Positions 16,724 to 24,929 of a DNA stretch of 64,000 nucleotides are shown piece by piece; within the stretch, counting starts at the first letter, position 1, and each line of letters starts with the position of its first letter. The translations under genes and the position numbers were made by a program. Source of the stretch: JAIOSM01 sp964593725 (GTDB lineage: Bacteria > Desulfobacterota > Desulfobacteria > Desulfobacterales > Desulfobacteraceae); assembly GCA_964593725.1 (NCBI GenBank), contig CAZQJS010000008.1, positions 19,770 through 83,769 of the forward strand, given 5' to 3'. The notes under the pieces were generated by a model, which was given only the letters and a program-made list of their open reading frames with translations, was not told the origin of the DNA and did no database searches.

Positions 16724-17809
16724 TTATTTCAAGGTTGGTTTTGGTTGTACAGGCAAGTTATTACTACTGCCCAGATTAAGCAGAGGAAGCAGGTTTTTCT
16801 GATTTGAATCCACTATATATTTATCCCCTATTTTTGGAATCACATATGCCATTGCTTCCAGATACAATCTCCGCTTTGTAACATCTCTTGCTTTAACATA
16901 CTCGGCGTATACATCGGAAAACCTTGCAGCATCACCCAGGGAGCGGTTTACCCTGTTTATTGCATAACCATGGGCAGCCTCGACAACACGCTTTGCTTCA
17001 CCCAGAGCACGGGGAATAGCTTTATTATACTCTTCACGTGCTTTGTAAATTGTTTGCTCTTTTTCCTGTATTGCCTCATTAACTTCATTAAAAGAGTCCT
17101 GTACAGGCCCAGGTACATTGGTTTTCTGCAACTCAATTGTTTTTATTCTTATTCCTGCTTCAGCCTTGTCCAATTCTATCTGCAGACTGTCCATTGCGGC
17201 AATTGCAATCTCTTCCCTCTGGCTTATTACTTCATTGATGCTTCTGTCTCCCACAATTGTACGCATTGAAGCTTCAGACATATCCCTTAGCAAGGTTTTA
17301 ACATTTCTCACCTTAAAAAGATATTTTTCCGGGTCGGAGATCCAATACTGTACAATCCATGGAACAATGGCTACATTAAGATCGCCTGTGAGCATCATTG
17401 AGACATCCTGTTCTGAATTCTCATCCACATAACGTGAATTGTCAGCGCCCTGAACAGCTCTAAAGCCAAACTCCTCTTTATGTACTTTGGCAATAGGCAC
17501 TTTGGTTACCTTCTCAATGCCTGCAGGCAATTTGAAACGCAGTCCTGGTTTGGTTATCCTGTCAAATCTCCCAAACTGCTGAACAACCCCGACCTCTTCT
17601 GTGTCAACTTGATAAATCATTGATTTTCCAAAAAAGAGGAGGGACAGGACAATTATAATAATGAAAACCCCGGAGAATTTATAATTTTTATATTTATTGA
17701 TAATATCATCAAATTGAGGAGGTTTAGGAGGTTTTGGCATTCCAGTGCTGCTCTGTTTCTTTTCATACTTCTCCTTATTCTCCCTAAGTTTATCCCAATC
17801 CCAGTTCAT
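16724..17809 (-). CDS. hflK: Membrane protease modulator HflK
   Basis: Partner of HflC. The 361 residues start with a Trp/Pro-rich cytoplasmic stretch (MNWDWDKLRENKEKYEKK, PKPPKPPQFDD), then one membrane segment at about 46-64, an SPFH domain (YQVDTEEVGVVQQFGRFDR) and a long helical C-terminal half. The order hflK-hflC is conserved. A terminator ends the fhs-folD unit 82 bp before this gene, so hflKC needs its own promoter, which I could not place with confidence. Confidence 0.95.
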   Translation of the reverse strand: MNWDWDKLRENKEKYEKKQSSTGMPKPPKPPQFDDIINKYKNYKFSGVFIIIIVLSLLFFGKSMIYQVDTEEVGVVQQFGRFDRITKPGLRFKLPAGIEKVTKVPIAKVHKEEFGFRAVQGADNSRYVDENSEQDVSMMLTGDLNVAIVPWIVQYWISDPEKYLFKVRNVKTLLRDMSEASMRTIVGDRSINEVISQREEIAIAAMDSLQIELDKAEAGIRIKTIELQKTNVPGPVQDSFNEVNEAIQEKEQTIYKAREEYNKAIPRALGEAKRVVEAAHGYAINRVNRSLGDAARFSDVYAEYVKARDVTKRRLYLEAMAYVIPKIGDKYIVDSNQKNLLPLLNLGSSNNLPVQPKPTLK

Positions 17810-17883
17810 AAATTCACCTTAAATTTGATTATTAAAATTACAACCTGAACTTTAAAAATAACTCAATTTAAATAATTAGCAAG

Positions 17884-17928
17884 AAAAAAAACGGGGAGGA
17901 GAATATTAAATTAAATATTCCACTCCCC
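17884..17928 (-). terminator. Rho-independent terminator after fhs-folD
   Basis: A two-part stem: CGGGGAG (17891-17897) pairs with CTCCCCG (17922-17928), and GAATATT (17900-17906) with AATATTC (17913-17919). A run of seven T follows on the minus strand. It lies 62 bp past the folD stop. Confidence 0.9.
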
Positions 17929-17990
17929 GCCCGGAAAATAAATCAATCCGAACATCACAAATATTGATGTTTAATTGCCAGAACTTACAA

Positions 17991-18884
17991 TCAACCTTCC
18001 ACAAAAAGCTTTGCAGATCTGAGTGTATTTTTCATGAGCATGGCAATGGTCATGGGGCCGACTCCACCTGGAACAGGTGTGATCTTTCCTGCTATCTCTT
18101 TTGCCTTTTCAAAGTCCACATCGCCCTTGAGTATTGCCTTGCCGGTTTTTTCATTCATACCTACCCTGTTTACGCCAACATCAATAACCGTGGCACCAGG
18201 TTTAATCCACTCTGGTTTTACAAGGTCTGGAACACCTGCTGCAACAATTAATATATCGGCGCGCTTGCAATGACCTGCAAGATCTTTTGTCCTTGTATGA
18301 ACTATTGTGGTTGTACTATTGGCACCATCACCTTTCTGAGCCATCATTACTGCAATTGGTTTTCCAACAATATTGGAACGCCCTACAACAACAACTTCTG
18401 CACCAGAAGTTTCAGTGCCGGAGCGGACAATCATTTCCTGTATACCTGCAGGGGTGCATGGCAGGAATCTTACTTCATCGCCTCCAATCATAAGTCTTCC
18501 AACATTTACAGGATGGAAGGCATCCACATCTTTATCAGGATCTATTGCATTCAGTACCTTTTTGTCATCAATATGTTTTGGCAATGGAAGCTGAACTAAT
18601 ATACCGTGGATATCAGGATCATTATTATATTTGTCTATTAAAGCAAGAAGATCCTCTTCTGAGATATCTTCCGGCTGATCATCCTGAACCTCTTTAAACC
18701 CAAGGCTCAACGCAGTTTTTACTTTCAAGGTAACATAGCTGATGGAGGCAGGGCTTGATCCAACAAGTATGGTTACAAGACCTGGAACCTTACCATGTTT
18801 TTTCTTCATATCTTCGACTTCTTCTTTGATTTCAGCAAGAATAGCCTTTCGTATCTCTGTTCCGCTAATAATTTCAGCAGTCAT
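17991..18884 (-). CDS. folD: Bifunctional methylene-THF dehydrogenase/methenyl-THF cyclohydrolase FolD
   Basis: Converts formyl-THF via methenyl-THF to methylene-THF, so it fills both the FchA and MtdA steps of the methyl branch of the acetyl-CoA pathway. The 297 residues carry the catalytic Tyr-x3-Lys (SYVTLKVK), the GILVQLPLPKH and GRSNIVGKP motifs, a Rossmann domain, and PGGVGPMTIAML near the end. It lies 17 bp after fhs on the same strand. In acetyl-CoA-oxidising sulfate reducers the same enzyme would run in reverse. Confidence 0.97.
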   Translation of the reverse strand: MTAEIISGTEIRKAILAEIKEEVEDMKKKHGKVPGLVTILVGSSPASISYVTLKVKTALSLGFKEVQDDQPEDISEEDLLALIDKYNNDPDIHGILVQLPLPKHIDDKKVLNAIDPDKDVDAFHPVNVGRLMIGGDEVRFLPCTPAGIQEMIVRSGTETSGAEVVVVGRSNIVGKPIAVMMAQKGDGANSTTTIVHTRTKDLAGHCKRADILIVAAGVPDLVKPEWIKPGATVIDVGVNRVGMNEKTGKAILKGDVDFEKAKEIAGKITPVPGGVGPMTIAMLMKNTLRSAKLFVEG

Positions 18885-18901
18885 ATTTTCTCTCCTTATA
18901 T

Positions 18902-20677
18902 TTAGAATACGCCCTGAACTTTACCTGTTTCAACATCAACATCCACTCTCTTGAATGCCGGGTTGGAACCTGTTCCAGGCATAAGACTGATGGTGCCTGC
19001 AACGGGAACGATGAAACCTGCACCGCCATAGGTTAATACTTCTCTGATGGTTAAGCGCCATCCAGTTGGAACACCTTTAAGGGCTGGATTATCAGACAGG
19101 GACAGATGGGTTTTTACCATGCACATACCAAGCCCTGCAAGCTCAGGGTCAGCCTGGATTCTATCAATGGCAGTATTGGCTTCATTGGAATAATCAACGC
19201 CGTCAGCACCATAAACCTCTTTGGCAATGAGTTCGATTCTCTCCTTGATAGGCATATCAAGTTCATAAAGGAATTTAAAATCTGTTTTTTCTTCACAAGC
19301 TTCGATAACGGTTTCAGCAAATTCAATGGCACCATCACCGCCTTGTTCCCAGTGACGGGAAAGGGCAACCCTTGCACCCTCTTTTTCACTGAGTTCACGT
19401 ACTTTTGCAATCTCAGCATCGGTATCTGTATAAAAGGCATTAATACATACAACAGGGCTGATGCCTGCTTTTCTGACATTTCTGATATGATGTATGAGGT
19501 TATCGCAGCCCTTTGCAACCCATTCAACGTTCTCCTGGCTGTACTCTTCCGGCATTGGTTTTCCAGGTACCGGCACTGGTGCACCGCCATGGCATTTAAG
19601 TGCTCTGATTGTGGCAACAACAACGGCACAGTCAGGTTTTAATCCACTGTAACGGCATTTTAAATTCCAGAATTTTTCAAAGCCAATATCAGCACCAAAT
19701 CCTGATTCTGTGACGTGGTAATCGGCGAGTTTAAGTCCTACTTTATCTGCAATAATTGAACTTTGACCAATGGCAATATTGGCAAAAGGTCCTGCATGTA
19801 CTATAACAGGCTGACCTTCAAGGGTCTGCATCAGAGACGGTTTCAATGCATCCACCATCCAGGCTGTCATGGCACCTGCAACTTTAAGATCTTCAGTTGT
19901 AACAGGTTTACCCTTCTTAGTATAGGCAACAACAATCTTACCCATTCTCTCACGCATATCTTTAAGGTCGGTTGCAACAGCAAGTATGGCCATGACTTCA
20001 GATGATACGGCAATACCGAATTTTGACTTCATCATGAATCCGTCTGCTTTTCCGTTTACACCATCAATACCAATAATGATATTTCTTAAAGATTGACAGC
20101 AGAAATCCATAATCCATCCCATTTCAACCTTTGTTGGATCAATATCGATTCTTTTCATTCCTGAAAGTCTTTCAAGCTGCTCATCTGTATAATTTCTTTC
20201 ATGCTGCATGCGGGAAGTCAGGGCAACCATTGCAAGGTTATGGGCATTCATGATTGCATTAATATCACCTGTAAAACCAAGAGAAAAAGGTGTAAGAGGG
20301 ATACACTGGGCAAGTCCGCCGCCGGCTGCCGAGCCTTTAATGTTCATGGTCGGACCGCCCGAAGGCTGACGTATGGCAGCACAGACATTTTTTCCAAGCT
20401 TGCCCAGACCCTGCACAAGTCCCATGGATGAGGTTGATTTGCCCTCACCAAGCGGTGTTGGGCTGATTGCTGTTACATCAATATATTTCCCATTGGGTTT
20501 GTCCTTGAGACGTTCAAGAACCTTCTGGAAATCTATTTTAGCAATATAGTGACCCTGGGGTAGAAGCTCTTCTTTTGTAAGCCCCAGCTTTTCGCCAATC
20601 TCATAGATTGTAAGCATTGTTTTTTCTGCATCTTCTGCTATTTCCCAGTCTAGATGTTTGGTTGGATCTAATGCCAT
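18902..20677 (-). CDS. fhs: Formate-tetrahydrofolate ligase
   Basis: ATP-dependent activation of formate to 10-formyl-THF, the entry step of the methyl branch. The 591 residues are somewhat longer than the common 555-560. The P-loop is TPLGEGKS at 74-81, followed by RQPSGGPTMNIKGSAAGGGLAQ, and the C-terminus has TYGGAGFIVPVAGTISLMPG. It is the first gene of a two-gene unit with folD and divergent from the acs operon, consistent with joint control. Confidence 0.97.
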   Translation of the reverse strand: MALDPTKHLDWEIAEDAEKTMLTIYEIGEKLGLTKEELLPQGHYIAKIDFQKVLERLKDKPNGKYIDVTAISPTPLGEGKSTSSMGLVQGLGKLGKNVCAAIRQPSGGPTMNIKGSAAGGGLAQCIPLTPFSLGFTGDINAIMNAHNLAMVALTSRMQHERNYTDEQLERLSGMKRIDIDPTKVEMGWIMDFCCQSLRNIIIGIDGVNGKADGFMMKSKFGIAVSSEVMAILAVATDLKDMRERMGKIVVAYTKKGKPVTTEDLKVAGAMTAWMVDALKPSLMQTLEGQPVIVHAGPFANIAIGQSSIIADKVGLKLADYHVTESGFGADIGFEKFWNLKCRYSGLKPDCAVVVATIRALKCHGGAPVPVPGKPMPEEYSQENVEWVAKGCDNLIHHIRNVRKAGISPVVCINAFYTDTDAEIAKVRELSEKEGARVALSRHWEQGGDGAIEFAETVIEACEEKTDFKFLYELDMPIKERIELIAKEVYGADGVDYSNEANTAIDRIQADPELAGLGMCMVKTHLSLSDNPALKGVPTGWRLTIREVLTYGGAGFIVPVAGTISLMPGTGSNPAFKRVDVDVETGKVQGVF

Positions 20678-20800
20678 AATTTCACTCCTTTACAAAGATT
20701 TCGGCCCTGGAACAGAGCCTGTAATTAATAAGTAAAAGCCTGCATCATACTATATTTAAGCAATACAACATAAATTAATGAATACTATAATTTATTAACC

Positions 20801-20833
20801 TTGCTATTGAAACATTAATCTTGCTATTGAAAC
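20801..20833. repeat. Two direct repeats TTGCTATTGAAAC, 20-bp period
   Basis: Identical 13-mers at 20801-20813 and 20821-20833, spaced by 20 bp start to start, about two helical turns. They lie 124 bp upstream of the fhs start and about 165 bp upstream of the predicted acs promoter. The arrangement suits a regulator binding one DNA face as a tandem dimer. Confidence 0.6.
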
Positions 20834-20997
20834 TATATAAAAAAAATTAAAAAATCAACCGATTTAATTAAGACAATTTCAATTTATTAAATAAATCACA
20901 TTCACTTAACAGTCACATTATAACTTAATCGTGAAATCACTTGATACCAAAGCCTCTTATCGCTTTTTCCAGGCCATGCATTAAATATACATATCTA

Positions 20998-21026
20998 TTG
21001 ACAAATTAGTTGTCAAATTGTAATTT
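20998..21026 (+). promoter_or_regulatory. Predicted acs operon promoter overlapped by a palindrome
   Basis: TTGACA (20998-21003), 17 nt, TAATTT (21021-21026). A perfect inverted repeat TTGACAA/TTGTCAA with a 5-bp spacer covers 20998-21016, that is the -35 box and most of the spacer, which is the position expected for a repressor site. The -10 is weak (3 of 6). Confidence 0.4.
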
Positions 21027-21220
21027 TCTTAAGTTGGTTAATAATATAAATTGTTATGACAAGTGTAATTATGAAAAAACAAAATAAAATTGATTGCCTT
21101 TTTTATTTAAAGAAAAACTGTGATTACACCTTAACAATTAATAAAGGACCGACAGGATTCCAATCAGTTAAAACACCCGCAACCCAACATAAATTTATAT
21201 TATTGTAAAAGGAGGTAAAA

Positions 21221-22780
21221 GTGGGATTTGAAATCAATAAAGAGTCATATGCTGGCAGTATAAAAAATATCACCATCGGTAAAGGTGATAATACTTTGAC
21301 TGTCGGCGGTCAAACCAGCTATCCGTTTTACCAGTTTGAAGGAGAGATGCCCAACAAACCGGTTATTGCAATGGAAATCTGGGACATGGAACCCGAGGAC
21401 TGGCCCGAAGCAGCCAAAGCACCTTTTAAAGATGTGCTTGCTGACCCGGGAGCCTGGGCTAAGAAATGTGTGGATGAATACGATGCCCAGGCCATTGTGC
21501 TCCAGCTGAAAAGCATTGATCCCAATGATAAGGACAAAAGCCCGGAAGAAGCTGTGGCAACTGTTAAAAAAGTTTTAAAAGAGATCAATGTTCCTTTAAT
21601 TATCTGGGGAATAGCAAATCCTGCAAAAGATGAGCTGGTTCTCAAAATGATTGCAGAGGAGTGCCAGGGCGAAAACCTGATTCTTGGGCCTGTTGAAGAG
21701 AAGAATTATAAAGGCATTGGTGCTGCAGCCATGGGCTACAAGCACACTGTGATTTCTTCTTCACCAATCGATGTAAACCTTGCAAAACAGGTAAATATCC
21801 TCCTTGAAAACCTTGGAATGGATCTTAACAATGTTATTACCGATCCCACAACAGGGGGACTTGGTTATGGCCTTGAATATTCCTACTCGGTAATGGAACG
21901 TCTGAACATGGCAGCCATGACCCAGGGTGATGATAAATTACAGAACCCCATGATAAACAATATTGGCAATGAAGTATGGAAGTGTAAAGAGGCGAAACAG
22001 ACGGTTGAGGATGCACCTCAACTTGGTGACCCTGAAAGGCGTGCAATCCTCATGGAAGCTGTTGCAGCAGCAGCATACTCCCTTGCAGGATCAAGCATTC
22101 TTATAATGCGCCATCCTGAATCCATTAAGCTTGCCAAGGCATATATTGAACTGTTATACAGTGGTGGATCAGCACTGGATGTCGGCCCCATTGAAAAACG
22201 TCTTGATGATGTGGATATTGATTTTGCTGCAATGGCACCAAAGCCTGATCTTACAATAGAAGAAGAGAAAAAAGCTGCTCCTAAAAAAGCTGCTCCTAAA
22301 AAGGCTCCAAAGGCCAAAGCAAAACCTGCTGCTAAAAAAGCTGCTAAACCAGCTGCTAAAAAAGCGGCTCCTGAAAAAGCTGCTCCTGCTTCTGAAAAGA
22401 AAGCTGAAGCTGTAGATCCGGAAGCTGAAGCCAAAGCAAAGGCAGCTGCTGAAGCCAAAGCCAAACTTGATGCCGAGGCTAAAGCAAAGGCTGATGCTGA
22501 AGCCAAAGCAAAGGCAGAAGCTGATGCTGAAGCTAAAGCTAAAGCAGATGCTAAAGCTAAAGTTGAAGCTGAGAAAAAAGCAGCAGCCGATGCAGCTGCA
22601 AAACGAGAAGCAGAAGCTGATGCTCTTAAAGAAAAGAGAGCTGCTGAAATGGCAAAACATGCAGCCAAGGCAGGAAGTAAACCAAAAAAGAAAATTGCCA
22701 TGACTGCATCAAAAATTCAGAAAACCATGCTTGAAAGAATAATTGAGAATCTGGACAGGATTCATAAGAGAGCCAGCTAA
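21221..22780 (+). CDS. acsD: Corrinoid/iron-sulfur protein small subunit AcsD with long Ala/Lys-rich C-terminal extension
   Basis: Small subunit of the CFeSP, which carries the methyl group on cobalamin between methyltransferase and acetyl-CoA synthase. The GTG start at 21221 has AAGGAGG 6 nt upstream. Residues 1 to about 345 match the CdhD/AcsD TIM-barrel family (VIAMEIWDMEPEDWPEAAK, NVITDPTTGGLGYGLEYSYSVMER). The family normally ends there, at about 310-325 residues, but this protein has 519. Residues 349-395 are Ala/Lys/Pro-rich like histone H1 tails, 400-480 repeat AEAKAKA-type units that should form a long charged helix, and 489-519 form a short amphipathic end (SKIQKTMLERIIENLDRIHK). 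First gene of acsD-A-B-C-E. Confidence 0.93.
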   Translation: MGFEINKESYAGSIKNITIGKGDNTLTVGGQTSYPFYQFEGEMPNKPVIAMEIWDMEPEDWPEAAKAPFKDVLADPGAWAKKCVDEYDAQAIVLQLKSIDPNDKDKSPEEAVATVKKVLKEINVPLIIWGIANPAKDELVLKMIAEECQGENLILGPVEEKNYKGIGAAAMGYKHTVISSSPIDVNLAKQVNILLENLGMDLNNVITDPTTGGLGYGLEYSYSVMERLNMAAMTQGDDKLQNPMINNIGNEVWKCKEAKQTVEDAPQLGDPERRAILMEAVAAAAYSLAGSSILIMRHPESIKLAKAYIELLYSGGSALDVGPIEKRLDDVDIDFAAMAPKPDLTIEEEKKAAPKKAAPKKAPKAKAKPAAKKAAKPAAKKAAPEKAAPASEKKAEAVDPEAEAKAKAAAEAKAKLDAEAKAKADAEAKAKAEADAEAKAKADAKAKVEAEKKAAADAAAKREAEADALKEKRAAEMAKHAAKAGSKPKKKIAMTASKIQKTMLERIIENLDRIHKRAS

Positions 22781-22852
22781 CAGTAGCAGGGTTGTTACAG
22801 CATGATTTGCCGTACAACCATTATTTCATAAAAACAAGAGGAGGAACCTCTA

Positions 22853-24874
22853 ATGGCAGAAGAGAAGAAAAAAGTAAAAACACCAAAACTTGCTGATCCC
22901 ATAGCAGCATCATATGAAGTATCAACCCAGGAAATGATTGCCAGGGCGCAGACACTTGGAGTGGAAACAATTTTTGACAGAGCAGTGAACATGAAACCAT
23001 GTAACATTGGAATTCAGGGTATCTGCTGTAAAAACTGCTCCATGGGGCCTTGCAGACTTCCCCTTCCCAAAGGCGGAATTGAGGGTGAGGACCAGAGAAA
23101 GGGACTGTGCGGAGCTACAGCCAATACAATTGCAGCCAGAAACTTTGCAAGGATGGTTGCAGCTGGAGCTGCCGCCCATTCAGATCATGGCAGATCAGTT
23201 GCAGAAGTTTTCCTGTCTGCTGCAAAAAAAGAGACAGATGATTATAAAATTAAAGATACACAAAAACTTCTTGCAGTTGCTCCCCATCTCAATGTTGCAA
23301 CAACAGTTGAAGTTGACGGTGAAACAAAAGACAGAGACATTGATGAGATAGCCCTTGAAGTTGCTGAAGTTGCCATGGCAGAGTGGGGAAAACCCGAAGG
23401 CGAACTTCTTTACCTTAAACGTGCACCAAAACCTCTCTATGAAAAATGGAAAAAAGAGGGTGTTCTTCCAAGAAACGTTGACAGGGAGATTGTTGAAATA
23501 ATGCACCGCACCCACATGGGCGTTGACCAGGACTATAAAAACCTGATTAAACAATCCACAAGATGTTCCCTGGCTGACGGCTGGGGCGGTTCCATGATGG
23601 CAACCGACCTCCAGGACATTCTTTTTGGAACTCCATCTCCTTTGCAGGCTGAGGCAAACCTTGGCATCATGAAGGAAGATCATGTTAACATCATTGTCCA
23701 TGGCCATGAACCAGTACTTTCAGAAGTTATTGTTGCCGTTGCCCAGACCAAGGAGATGCTGGACTATGCCAAGGAAAAGGGCGCCAATGGTATACAGCTG
23801 GGCGGTATCTGCTGTACAGCCAATGAGATGCTCCAGAGACACGGCATCCCCACAGCAGGTAACTTTCTCCAGCAGGAACTTGCCATAATTACCGGAGCCT
23901 GTGATGCAATGGTGGTTGATATTCAGTGTGTTATGCAGAACCTTGCCAATGTAGCAAAGTGCTTCCATACCCATCTGATAACAACCCACCCCATTGCCAG
24001 AATGGAGCAGGACAATGTTATCCATATTGAATTCAATGAACATTATGCTTTAGAAGATGCTAAACGCATTGTAAAAATGGCAATAGATAACTTTGAAAAC
24101 CGTGGAAAAGAGGTAATGATTCCTCAATACAAAGCAACTCAGATTGCAGGCTTTGGTGTTGAGTCCATCCAGTATCATCTGGGTGGAACATTCAGGGGCT
24201 CATACTACACCCTGAATGACAATATCATCAATGGCCGCATACGTGGTCTTGCAGGAGTTGTTGGCTGTAATAATGCCAGATCAAGACACAATGAGATGCA
24301 TATAAAAGTCATCAAAGAACTCATCAAAAATGACGTGCTTGTACTCACCACTGGCTGCGATGGTATAACTGCAGCAATTCATGGACTTCTCACACCAGAA
24401 GCAGCCCAGGTCCATGCAGGCCCCGGCCTTGCCGAAGTATGCGAGACCGTAGGAATTCCACCAGTGCTCCACCTTGGTTCCTGTGTTGACAACTCAAGAA
24501 TCCTGCTTGCTGCAACAGAAGTTATCAGAGCAGGCGGCCTTGGTACTGACCTGTGTGATATTCCTGCTGCTGGCAGCGCTCCGGAGTGGATGAGTGAAAA
24601 GGCCATCTCCATTGGTCAGTATTTTGTCACTTCAGGTGTATACACTGTATTTGGCGGATATTTACCAACATCAGGTGCTCCGGTTTTCCACAATTACATC
24701 ACAAAAGAGCTTGAAAAAGTCTATGGTGGAATGTGGGATGTTGAGCCTGACCCGATTAAACATGCATGGGCCATGATCAACCACATAGATAAGAAGAGAA
24801 AAGAGCTTGGTATTGACAAAGCCAGAGAGAGAGTATTAATGGATATGGCAAGTCGACAGGCACTGGATGCTTAA
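22853..24874 (+). CDS. acsA: Carbon monoxide dehydrogenase catalytic subunit (Ni-Fe-S)
   Basis: Reversibly reduces CO2 to CO, which travels by tunnel to AcsB. The 673 residues carry the D- and B-cluster cysteines near the N-terminus (Cys50, 58, 59, 62, 67, and Cys86 in GLCGATA), and C-cluster ligands in AHSDHG, GGICCTANE, IQCVMQN, VGCNNAR, TTGCDGI and LGSCVDNSR. Cys content and length match homodimeric CooS/AcsA enzymes. The ribosome-binding site AGGAGG lies inside a small hairpin (AGAGG 22837-22841 with CCTCT 22847-22851) directly before the ATG. Followed 55 bp later by acsB. Confidence 0.97.
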   Translation: MAEEKKKVKTPKLADPIAASYEVSTQEMIARAQTLGVETIFDRAVNMKPCNIGIQGICCKNCSMGPCRLPLPKGGIEGEDQRKGLCGATANTIAARNFARMVAAGAAAHSDHGRSVAEVFLSAAKKETDDYKIKDTQKLLAVAPHLNVATTVEVDGETKDRDIDEIALEVAEVAMAEWGKPEGELLYLKRAPKPLYEKWKKEGVLPRNVDREIVEIMHRTHMGVDQDYKNLIKQSTRCSLADGWGGSMMATDLQDILFGTPSPLQAEANLGIMKEDHVNIIVHGHEPVLSEVIVAVAQTKEMLDYAKEKGANGIQLGGICCTANEMLQRHGIPTAGNFLQQELAIITGACDAMVVDIQCVMQNLANVAKCFHTHLITTHPIARMEQDNVIHIEFNEHYALEDAKRIVKMAIDNFENRGKEVMIPQYKATQIAGFGVESIQYHLGGTFRGSYYTLNDNIINGRIRGLAGVVGCNNARSRHNEMHIKVIKELIKNDVLVLTTGCDGITAAIHGLLTPEAAQVHAGPGLAEVCETVGIPPVLHLGSCVDNSRILLAATEVIRAGGLGTDLCDIPAAGSAPEWMSEKAISIGQYFVTSGVYTVFGGYLPTSGAPVFHNYITKELEKVYGGMWDVEPDPIKHAWAMINHIDKKRKELGIDKARERVLMDMASRQALDA

Positions 24875-24929
24875 ATTGAGCAGTTAAGTAAACTTATAAT
24901 AAAAATCCTCAAAGAAGGAGGAAAATAAT

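Larger units (their letters stand above)
20678..21220. promoter_or_regulatory. 543-bp divergent control region between fhs and the acs operon
   Basis: AT-rich and without a credible gene. It contains a tandem repeat at 20801-20833 and a palindrome overlapping a promoter at 20998-21026, both listed separately. About 190 nt separate that promoter from the acsD GTG, leaving a long leader; I saw no recognisable riboswitch. A weak candidate fhs promoter cannot be distinguished from the AT-rich background. Confidence 0.6.

Noticed and set aside
21027..21220. Cobalamin riboswitch in the acsD leader, expected because CFeSP uses B12
   Set aside because: No B12-box-like sequence or conserved stem arrangement could be seen in the leader.
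22018..22701. Long Ala/Ser-rich open frame on the minus strand opposite acsD
   Set aside because: It is the antisense of the GC-biased Ala/Lys repeat tail; composition alone keeps it open and it has no ribosome-binding site.
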